Notes under the pieces: model-generated
Seen by the model: only the letters and a program-made list of their open reading frames with translations
The model's database searches: none
What the model was told of the DNA's origin: nothing
Part shown: positions 36,994 through 44,290 of the stretch, piece after piece
How the letters are laid out: each line of letters starts with the position of its first letter
Position numbering within the stretch: position 1 is the first letter of the stretch
From: Sphingobacterium sp. N143
Lineage (GTDB): Bacteria > Bacteroidota > Bacteroidia > Sphingobacteriales > Sphingobacteriaceae
Length of the DNA: 64,000 nucleotides
Assembly (NCBI RefSeq): GCF_030325625.1
Contig: NZ_JACAIS010000013.1
Span: forward strand, 1-64,000
Direction: 5' to 3'
Translations under genes and position numbers: made by a program

Positions 36994-38178
36994 ATGGCAA
37001 CGTATACCCCCAAATTGAAACCCAGACCAGTAGTGGTGGACCAGGTCCCCAAGCGGAAAGGAAAGACAGCTTTCATGCGCTTTATTTCATGGATACACCT
37101 TTGGCCAAGCATTGTCTCTGGTGTGATTCTGGTTTTTGTATGTCTTACTGGTGTGATCATTGTCTATGGCGACGAGATCATGGATATCTGTGCCGGTGAT
37201 GCGCGTTTTGTCAAGGAAGTGAAAGTGCAGAAGGCGACGAGTCAAGAACTGTTGACATCCATCAAAAAAGGCAGTCCTGACCTGGCTATTTCGGAACTTG
37301 TCTTTTTCAAGGACCCAAAGCGCTCTGTTCGTGCAAGGGTATTTGATGGAAAGAGCAAAAAATTGGCTCATCTTTACATCGATCCCTATACTGCGGAGGT
37401 ACTCAAGGTCGATACGACCATCTATTTCTTCTATATCACGGCACATCTGCATGCCAGCTTGCTGGCAGGTAAGGTGGGGGGATGGATCGTGGCCATTTCA
37501 ACGATAATCTTTTTGATCAGCTCCATCACGGGACTGGTACTCTGGTGGCCCAATCGATGGAACAAGACCACGAGACAGGCCAGTTTTACGATCAAGTGGA
37601 AGGCAAAATTCAAAAGGCTGAATTATGATCTTCACAACGTATATGGATTTTACTCGTTGATTTTATGCGTGGTATTGAGTGCTACAGGATTGCTTATATT
37701 TTTTCATCCACTGGGTGAACTCACGGTAAAACTTGCGGGCGGATCGGCAAACCATGTGGCGGAGAACCTCCCTAAAGCAATCAAAGGGAAAACAGAGCTG
37801 GATATGGTACCTATCGTTGATCAGCTTTTCAGCAATGAATATGCAACCAAAAAAAATATCGGTATTTGGATTTACAGACTTGAAAAATCTGGCGCTTATG
37901 TGTTCTCTGGGGGGACCTCAGGTCTGAAGAGCACCGAAAATATGGATATTGCCGTTTTTGATAAGTATACTGGGACCCGTATCACTGTCTCCGAGCAAGA
38001 TAACATCCACGAGAAAGTAGAGAATTATGTCTGGCAGCTCCACATGGGGCAATGGTGGGGGCAGTTTGGTAAACTATCTACCTTTTTGGCAGGCATAGTC
38101 GCTACATCTCTTCCTATTACAGGCTTTTTGATCTGGTGGGGGCGCAAAAAAAGGAAATTAAAGCGGCTTGGTTATTAA
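36994..38178 (+). CDS. PepSY-associated membrane protein (FoxB/XusC-like siderophore reductase candidate)
   Basis: A 394-residue inner-membrane protein with four membrane segments (about 30-52, 160-185, 215-240, 360-385) and a PepSY-type periplasmic domain (ATSQELLTSIKKG, RARVFDGKSKKLAHLYIDPYTAEVLKVDT). Conserved His residues sit near the helix ends (FISWIHLWPS, FFYITAHLHASLL, NYDLHNVYGFYS, NYVWQLHMGQW), as expected for haem-binding periplasmic reductases such as FoxB. In Bacteroides the XusABC system has the same receptor and PepSY pair plus a DUF4374 lipoprotein; here the lipoprotein is missing, but a DUF4374 remnant lies at 53748-54005. The likely role is reductive release of iron from an imported siderophore. 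Confidence 0.92.
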   Translation: MATYTPKLKPRPVVVDQVPKRKGKTAFMRFISWIHLWPSIVSGVILVFVCLTGVIIVYGDEIMDICAGDARFVKEVKVQKATSQELLTSIKKGSPDLAISELVFFKDPKRSVRARVFDGKSKKLAHLYIDPYTAEVLKVDTTIYFFYITAHLHASLLAGKVGGWIVAISTIIFLISSITGLVLWWPNRWNKTTRQASFTIKWKAKFKRLNYDLHNVYGFYSLILCVVLSATGLLIFFHPLGELTVKLAGGSANHVAENLPKAIKGKTELDMVPIVDQLFSNEYATKKNIGIWIYRLEKSGAYVFSGGTSGLKSTENMDIAVFDKYTGTRITVSEQDNIHEKVENYVWQLHMGQWWGQFGKLSTFLAGIVATSLPITGFLIWWGRKKRKLKRLGY

Positions 38179-38483
38179 GTCCACTATAAAAGCTTGATCA
38201 TGCAGATTTATGAAGAATTGAATGCTTCAAGCAAAACATAGTCTCGGTTGTGATCTGTTAATTGCAAACCATTAGTTAATAGCTGTATTTCCTTGATGGC
38301 TCAAACGTAAATTTTCACGGAGGTTTTTCCAATATTTCAGATGATAATGGATTCCCAACATTTCGATGGATGTTGAGTAAACGTAATGTCTTCTTAGCCT
38401 ATTTATTAATTTATTGAATAACTATTGATGAAAAAATGGCTATCTTTTGTGCAAATACCAGATTGAATATCAAAAGTGAAAAG

Positions 38484-41400
38484 ATGAGCTATCTCGATAC
38501 GCTAAAATATTGGCGCAACTCCTTGGCGGATGCGACCAGACCAGCTATTAGACTTAATGAAGGTAAAGTAAGTTATGTTATAGAAGGAATAGATGCTATT
38601 GATCTTGCAACAGGAAAAGTGTTGCCTGACTTAGCAAAAAAAATCATTGACCAGGAGAGTGTCAAGTTAAATGAGCAAAAAGGCATAAAGGATCGTCAAG
38701 ATCCTGAATGGGTTCAACTTGATAAAATAGCTGTACTGATTAGTCCCTTTGTTATTAACAGTAAAGTGGGACATAGCAAGGGTATCCAGGACGAAAATCT
38801 GATGCTTCCTTTTTTGATAAGAGCCAATTTGGATCGTATAGGAGGTTTGTCTATACCTGACGAAACGATGCCCTATGTTTGCCGGGATTATTTGGAACCA
38901 CTGCCGCCCCAGTCCTTGGACTATGTGTTTTCCTCGGTCGATCAGGTCGATCAAGCTTTTTCAGATGTTTTTGTCGGAACCGATTGGAAGCAATATTACC
39001 GACATCTTGCCGATCAATTTTCTGCAATGACCGAGCAGCATATGAATAGTTACTTAGCTGTTGATTATGAGAAATTTGAACGTTGCGTTTTAATCATTGA
39101 CGAATCGATCCAAATGGCAGCTGATGGTATTGTTAAGCTTTACGACCATCTTATTCATCTCAATATGGAGGAGCTTCCGCTTTTGACAAATTTGGCACGG
39201 TTTGATCCCACTGGTCTCAGGCCGTTGATTCCTTATTCAGAATTCGTTCAAAGGAGCATCTTCCACCTAGGCCAAATGGGGTACGAATATCCACTTTCCA
39301 TTACGCAAAGGCAAAGTTTATACGAGATCAATCGAATGGAAGACGGGGAAATCCTGGCTGTAAACGGTCCTCCCGGAACGGGGAAGACAACTTTATTGCA
39401 GAGTGTGGTCGCCAACGAGGTTGTGAAATCTGCAATAAGGGGGGAAGAGCCTACGGTAATACTAGCTTGTTCAACTAATAACCAGGCCGTCACTAATATT
39501 GTTGACAGCTTCCAAAATGTGAAAACAAAAAATGAACCGTTATATTCAAGGTGGATCCCAGCTATCAACAGCTTCGCGTTATATCTTCCTAGTACAGGGA
39601 AGGAGGTATCTGAGCAGATACCTTTTCAAAAATTAAAGGGTGGTATAGCAGACCGTATTGAAAACGAGAATTTCTTATACAGGGCAAAACAGATATTTAT
39701 AGACAACTTTCATCAACAGTTCCCTGCACAGAAATTTATTAAAAGCCCCACGGAAATCGCTGGATTCCTACGGGCAGCGCTCCTGGAGCGTGAGGATGAA
39801 CTCAAGCAGGGGACTACAAATTGGAACGCGTATATAGAGATCCAACAGCTGATCGGAGGATTACAGTATAAAGGAGAAATTAGTCTTGGACAAGGCGATT
39901 TTCTTTCCCAGGTCATTACCATCACAAATGAGCTTAAAGATGGCGAGCGGATAAAAAATGAGTATTATCTAAGAGAACCTTGGTGGATCAAAGTTTTTAT
40001 CTTTTTGCCCTTCGTTGCTAAAATCCGGGAACAACAGTTGAAAGCTTTGTTCCGCGGTCTTAGGTTTGATCTCTCTGCGGTTGATATAAAAAGGACAAGA
40101 GACATCGATCAATTTTTTGAATCAAAGTTTGAGCTCTTGCAAAAGATAGAAGACCGGATTCGTCAATGGGAAGCCTGGAAGGAAAAGAATAAAATCCACA
40201 CAGATCCACCTTTAAGTGAAAATGATTATTTAGCTGTCGGAAATGACAAAAAGCCTTTTTTCTTTGACGAATTGGAGACTGGCCTTAAGAATGACATGTT
40301 TTTCCTTGCCGTGCATTATTGGGAAGCACGTTGGCTGTGCGAGGTTGAGTTGGCCCTTGACGAGAATAGCCATTGGAAAACTGTCGACCAGTTTGCCTTA
40401 GCCCGCTGGCGGCGTTTTAGCATGCTTTTTCCATGTTTTGTATCTACTTTTTATATGGCTCCCAAATTCTTTCAGAAGTTAAAGTACGAGGGAATGGATG
40501 CCAATGGAAGGAAAAAATGGGATAGTGAACCCTTGTATTCAGCTATTGATTATTTGATTGTTGACGAAGCCGGGCAAGTAACTCCGGAAGTAGGGGCTGC
40601 GACTTTCGGTCTTGCCAGGAGAAGTATTGTTGTCGGGGATATTCTTCAGATAGATCCGGTATGGAGCGTGAGTAAACCCGTAGATAAAGCAAATTTGTAC
40701 AAGCATGCACTTTTAAGAAATGAGGGCGACTATAGTGTATTAAGTGATGCCGGCTTTCTGTGTAGTACAGGGTCGATCATGAAATTGGCACAAAAGACAG
40801 CACCACATCACGAAAGAAAAAAGCTGTCTCGCGGTTTATGGTTGACAGAGCACCGCCGCTGCTATGATGAAATTATCAGCTATTGTAACCAGTTGGCCTA
40901 TAAAGGACTTTTGCAACCAAAGAAGGGAACGGCACCAAAGGATTTAGTGTTACCACCGATGAAGTTTATACATCACGATTTTGATACTGATCCATCGCCG
41001 GTCAGTAAGGCAAATCGTGGAGAGGCGTCGTTTATAGCAAGATGGATTTCCGAGCACAGTGCACATATCCTTGCTTATTATCAACAGTTGGAGGCAGCAG
41101 CTGCAGTCAAGGAAAATCGGGCTGCCAAGCAATTGATCATCGGAGACCTGATTGCCGTAATCACGCCTTTCGCTAGGCAAAAAGTTATACTCAAGTCGGT
41201 CTTGCAAAAAGCAAATATCCCCATGAAGAATCTGACCATTGGTACGGTCCATGCCCTGCAAGGGGCTGAAAGACCCATTATCCTGTTTTCATCGGTATAT
41301 GGTCCAAATATGAAAAATACTAGCTTTTTCTTTGATATGGGTCCAAATATGTTAAATGTTGCGGTATCGCGAGCAAAAGACTCATTTATTATGTTTGGTC

Positions 41401-41486
41401 ACGATAATTTGTACAGAAACAATACGGATCGAAGTCCTTCATCGCTATTATATAGGTATATGAAGAAAGAGGAAGGGTACAATTAG
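38484..41486 (+). CDS. Large superfamily 1 helicase-like ATPase (AAA_11/AAA_12 type)
   Basis: A 1000-residue protein from MSYLDTLKYWRNSLAD; an in-frame ATG 48 bases upstream is the alternative. Helicase motifs are intact. Walker A is VNGPPGTGKTTLLQS, with CSTNNQAVTNI (motif Ia) after it, DEAGQVTPEVGA is motif II (a DEAG/DEAA variant), SIVVGDILQIDPV is motif III, TVHALQGAERPIILFSSVYG and LNVAVSRAKDSFIMFGH are motifs V and VI, and LTEHRRCYDEIISYCN is motif IV. A long helical region without a clear domain (about 420-660) separates motifs Ia and II and contains a hydrophobic LREPWWIKVFIFLPFVAKIR segment. It could act on RNA or DNA, or in defence; no partner nuclease is near. Confidence 0.9.
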   Translation: MSYLDTLKYWRNSLADATRPAIRLNEGKVSYVIEGIDAIDLATGKVLPDLAKKIIDQESVKLNEQKGIKDRQDPEWVQLDKIAVLISPFVINSKVGHSKGIQDENLMLPFLIRANLDRIGGLSIPDETMPYVCRDYLEPLPPQSLDYVFSSVDQVDQAFSDVFVGTDWKQYYRHLADQFSAMTEQHMNSYLAVDYEKFERCVLIIDESIQMAADGIVKLYDHLIHLNMEELPLLTNLARFDPTGLRPLIPYSEFVQRSIFHLGQMGYEYPLSITQRQSLYEINRMEDGEILAVNGPPGTGKTTLLQSVVANEVVKSAIRGEEPTVILACSTNNQAVTNIVDSFQNVKTKNEPLYSRWIPAINSFALYLPSTGKEVSEQIPFQKLKGGIADRIENENFLYRAKQIFIDNFHQQFPAQKFIKSPTEIAGFLRAALLEREDELKQGTTNWNAYIEIQQLIGGLQYKGEISLGQGDFLSQVITITNELKDGERIKNEYYLREPWWIKVFIFLPFVAKIREQQLKALFRGLRFDLSAVDIKRTRDIDQFFESKFELLQKIEDRIRQWEAWKEKNKIHTDPPLSENDYLAVGNDKKPFFFDELETGLKNDMFFLAVHYWEARWLCEVELALDENSHWKTVDQFALARWRRFSMLFPCFVSTFYMAPKFFQKLKYEGMDANGRKKWDSEPLYSAIDYLIVDEAGQVTPEVGAATFGLARRSIVVGDILQIDPVWSVSKPVDKANLYKHALLRNEGDYSVLSDAGFLCSTGSIMKLAQKTAPHHERKKLSRGLWLTEHRRCYDEIISYCNQLAYKGLLQPKKGTAPKDLVLPPMKFIHHDFDTDPSPVSKANRGEASFIARWISEHSAHILAYYQQLEAAAAVKENRAAKQLIIGDLIAVITPFARQKVILKSVLQKANIPMKNLTIGTVHALQGAERPIILFSSVYGPNMKNTSFFFDMGPNMLNVAVSRAKDSFIMFGHDNLYRNNTDRSPSSLLYRYMKKEEGYN

Positions 41487-41579
41487 GGATATAAATCATT
41501 TATTAGAATCAGCTTTTCAATTTTAAATTCTATCGCTGATATAAGTAGATCAATGTAAATTATTTGTTAAATTAGATAT

Positions 41580-41897
41580 ATGAAGAATAATTTAATAGCC
41601 ATTTTAAGCCTTTTAACTATGGTGTTATCTTCTTGTTCTGGCGCACGAATTGCCACAATGAGACAATCGAAGATGGAGCAGCTTGAATTAGGCATGTCTA
41701 AATTGCAAGTTGTTGATATTCTCGGATCATCCTATTCAATTGCGGAAAAGGAAGCAAATGCTAAGGATACTATAGAAGTTATTTCCTACAGGAATTTTCC
41801 TTTTGATGACGAGTTCTATTTATTTAGGTTTAAGAATAATAAATTAGAGAAATGGCATCGCGAATTCCAGCCGATATACAAAGAAATAAAGCCGTAG
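41580..41897 (+). CDS. Small lipoprotein of the SmpA/OmlA-like fold
   Basis: A 105-residue lipoprotein (lipobox MVLSSCSG, Cys19). The mature part follows the pattern of small outer-membrane-assembly-like lipoproteins: MEQLELGMSKLQVVDILGSSYSIAEKE (helix-turn-helix-strand), then DTIEVISYRNFPFDDEFYLFRFKNNKLEKW. The 'LELGMSKxQVxxILG' motif is characteristic of the SmpA/OmlA/BLIP-like fold. The role is probably structural in the outer membrane. It lies 93 bases after the helicase gene and could be independent of it. Confidence 0.85.
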   Translation: MKNNLIAILSLLTMVLSSCSGARIATMRQSKMEQLELGMSKLQVVDILGSSYSIAEKEANAKDTIEVISYRNFPFDDEFYLFRFKNNKLEKWHREFQPIYKEIKP

Positions 41898-41942
41898 ATT
41901 TTAATGTTACCTAGCTTTGTACAAAGGAGCTAATCAATCAAC

Positions 41943-42668
41943 CTAGTTACTGGACTGGCTGATGTCATGACCAATAGTGACCCGATCGTCTATATAATTT
42001 ATGCTTTTATTTTTTTCTTTAGAAAGAACTCTTAGATCTGTGAAATCACCATCCGAATCATTTCCTGTCCAAAAACCGATCTTTCCCCAAGAGGCTTGAA
42101 GCAATGGTTTAATGACTAACACAGGAGTTTTGTCCCTATTGATGTAAGTTTTAATGGCTTCTGCTGATACTTCAATTTTGACATGAAACCAGCCATTCGG
42201 ATCTACATCATGGAGCAAGGGGGCTTCGTACTTATCTGCAAATTCTTTTCTGAGGTATGGCCAATCATTTTTCGGAAGTGCTATATATTGCACAGCATGT
42301 TTTCTCCTGATCGGGTCATTGGATCGAAAATTGAACGGCTGAAAGTAAATTGCTTGATATGTACTGTCATTCGTCCCATGAAAAGCAATACCGACAAAAC
42401 TTTCCTGCAGAACATCTTTACCTTTGACATCGAATTCAATTGTGCCACTTTCGAATAGAAAATTTTTAATCCAGACTATACCAGCATTAGGCTTTCCTTT
42501 GACATGTAAAAACTGCGAATTATTATTGGTTGAAAAAATCGAGAATTTTCTGTTTACAGCTTCCAGACTTTCCTCACTTAGTAAAGGCCTGTAAACTTGT
42601 TGTCCAAACAGTTTAACAGATAAAAAAAGCAGAACTAACGAACTAATTGTAATTTTGATCCTGAACAT
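41943..42668 (-). CDS. Secreted laminin-G/DUF1080-like beta-sandwich protein
   Basis: A 241-residue exported protein (signal peptide to about residue 22, VKLFGQQ). The rest is a concanavalin/laminin-G-type beta-sandwich close to DUF1080: FLFESGTIEFDVKGKDVLQESFVGIAFHG, AIYFQPFNF, NGWFHVKIEVSAEAIKTYINRDKTPVLVI and WGKIGFWTGNDSDGDFTDLRV. The last motif is the typical closing strand with Asp. Such domains bind or cleave sugars, but no catalytic pair is visible. It is divergent from a membrane-anchored regulator (42788) with a similar C-terminal domain, across about 120 bp. Confidence 0.85.
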   Translation of the reverse strand: MFRIKITISSLVLLFLSVKLFGQQVYRPLLSEESLEAVNRKFSIFSTNNNSQFLHVKGKPNAGIVWIKNFLFESGTIEFDVKGKDVLQESFVGIAFHGTNDSTYQAIYFQPFNFRSNDPIRRKHAVQYIALPKNDWPYLRKEFADKYEAPLLHDVDPNGWFHVKIEVSAEAIKTYINRDKTPVLVIKPLLQASWGKIGFWTGNDSDGDFTDLRVLSKEKNKSINYIDDRVTIGHDISQSSN

Positions 42669-42787
42669 ATTATTAAGATTTGATATATATTTTTGGTTTC
42701 ATTTGCTGATTTAAATCTAGTATATCGCTAACTTTTTATAAATTCATTTGCTGTTCAAAAAAGTTCAAATTAATATTCTGCATAAAC

Positions 42788-44026
42788 ATGTCTGAAAACC
42801 AGTCTTATATCGATCATTGCAAAGCCTTAATTGAAGAAAAGCTGGAGTGGGGAAATAGTGCTGAATGGCAATCCCAAGATTATGACAATCTCAGTGAACA
42901 GATCTTGATTGAAACAAGAACGCTGATCAGCGCGAGTACATTGAAAAGAATTTGGGGAAAAGTAAAATATCAAAGCAAACCCAATATAACAACCCTTGAT
43001 ACATTATCGAGGTTCATCGGTTATCAAAATTGGAGGGATTTTGTCAAGTCCTGTCGAGAAATAGCGGAGCCAAAAGACGTTGTTTCATCTTCCATACCTG
43101 TAGTTAAAAAAAGTTTATTTAAAATTCTGGCAGTAACATTAGTTCTCGTTTCTTTATTTTTTCTAGTTGGCTTTTTATTACAGAAAAAAAATGCTAGCAA
43201 ATTACAAATCGATAACGTGAAATTTAATAGCAAAACTGTTTCGGTTGGCGTTCCCAATACAGTCATATTTGAATATGATGCCGTGCAGTCCAATGCCGAT
43301 AGTGTATTTATCCAGCAGAACTGGGATGAAAAGAGAAGGGTCAAAGTAAACAAGTTTCACCATCAACATGCAAGTGTTTACTACTTGCCCGGATACTACC
43401 GTGCTAAGTTGGTACTGAATGATTCCATAGTCAGAGAACACGACATATTTATAGAAACTGAAGATTGGATAGGGGTATTGTATAAAGATTCTATACCTTT
43501 TTATTTACCGAAAGATCGTTATCGTCATAACAGTTGGTATGGTATTTCACCCCAAGAAATAGATCGCTACCTACCTGCTAACGGTGCGCTACCTTCATTT
43601 ATATTGACTCATGTCAATCGAGGTCTTACGGTAGACAGTCGCTTCTTTTTATTATCAGTTAATATTCAAAATACATTTGCTCATCCGGCTGCTCCATGCA
43701 GATATACTGATCTCACAATTCTCGGTACTGAAGGAGCGATAATCATTCCTCTTTCTAAAGCTGGCTGTGTTGGGGAGAATAAGCTAAGAATAGGGGACCA
43801 ACTCATCAATGGCAAGTTCCACGATCTGTCTGCATTTGGGATTGATTACGCTACCCCTGTTAACGTTGAATGTGATGCACGGTCTGGAAAAATTAAAATT
43901 AAATTAAATGGCAAGCTAGCCTATGAAGGGAAAGCTTATAAAGGGATTGGGGATATTGTAGGCATAAGAGCCAAGTTTCAGGGAGCAGGACGTTTAGATT
44001 CTTTTCAACTGAGGAAGGCTCAATAA
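42788..44026 (+). CDS. Membrane-anchored DNA-binding protein with periplasmic PKD-like and laminin-G-like domains
   Basis: A 412-residue protein. Residues 1-95 form a Bacteroidota DNA-binding-type domain (SQDYDNLSEQILIETRTLISASTLKRIWGKVKY, TTLDTLSRFIGYQNWRDFVKSC), with the 'ISASTLKRIWGKV' recognition-helix pattern. A membrane helix lies at about 107-132 (FKILAVTLVLVSLFFLVGFLL). The periplasmic part is a PKD/Ig-like domain (about 140-225: KTVSVGVPNTVIFEYDAV, HASVYYLPGYYRAKLVLND) and a laminin-G-like domain (about 230-412, closing with IVGIRAKFQGAGRLDSFQL). This is a ToxR-like one-piece sensor and regulator. It is divergent from a secreted laminin-G protein; whether it also acts on the hmu operon downstream is open. 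Confidence 0.85.
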   Translation: MSENQSYIDHCKALIEEKLEWGNSAEWQSQDYDNLSEQILIETRTLISASTLKRIWGKVKYQSKPNITTLDTLSRFIGYQNWRDFVKSCREIAEPKDVVSSSIPVVKKSLFKILAVTLVLVSLFFLVGFLLQKKNASKLQIDNVKFNSKTVSVGVPNTVIFEYDAVQSNADSVFIQQNWDEKRRVKVNKFHHQHASVYYLPGYYRAKLVLNDSIVREHDIFIETEDWIGVLYKDSIPFYLPKDRYRHNSWYGISPQEIDRYLPANGALPSFILTHVNRGLTVDSRFFLLSVNIQNTFAHPAAPCRYTDLTILGTEGAIIIPLSKAGCVGENKLRIGDQLINGKFHDLSAFGIDYATPVNVECDARSGKIKIKLNGKLAYEGKAYKGIGDIVGIRAKFQGAGRLDSFQLRKAQ

Positions 44027-44243
44027 AATAAATCTACGTTGCTTGTCCATTGCCGTGCTTTTGCTGGAGCACTGCAATTCCTTCTATCTTTTTGCAAAGA
44101 TCCATATTGTATAGTTTAGACACGTTGTCCGATGTAAGGGATACTGCCATATTCAAATATCGTCAAATTCATTTGCATTGCTGTAATCAATAATACAGGC
44201 CGAGCTAGGTATATTAATCTTTTTTTATTTAAAAACAACAATG
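44027..44243. other. Intergenic region before hmuR
   Basis: No convincing gene. A 38-codon frame on the minus strand (about 44037-44151, MAVSLTSDNVSKLYNMDL start) has no supporting feature, and its codons could be chance. The right end holds the hmuR promoter. Confidence 0.4.
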
Positions 44244-44277
44244 TTGCATTTATGTGTTTTTATATTATATTTGCAAC
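44241..44277 (+). promoter_or_regulatory. hmuR promoter with overlapping TTGCAAC operators
   Basis: TTG (44244-44246), 19 bases, then TATATTTG (44266-44273) fits the Bacteroidota TTG-N19-TAnnTTTG promoter very well. ATGTTGCATT (44241-44250) covers the -33 and TTTGCAACAAAG (44270-44281) covers the -7 and start site. The boxes match those at 7455-7516. Transcription would begin at about 44280, which requires a start codon after that point. Confidence 0.65.
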
Positions 44278-44290
44278 AAAGTTGAATTTA

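Noticed and set aside
44037-44151. 38-codon minus-strand frame before hmuR
   Set aside because: No support other than length; no promoter or homologue-like pattern.
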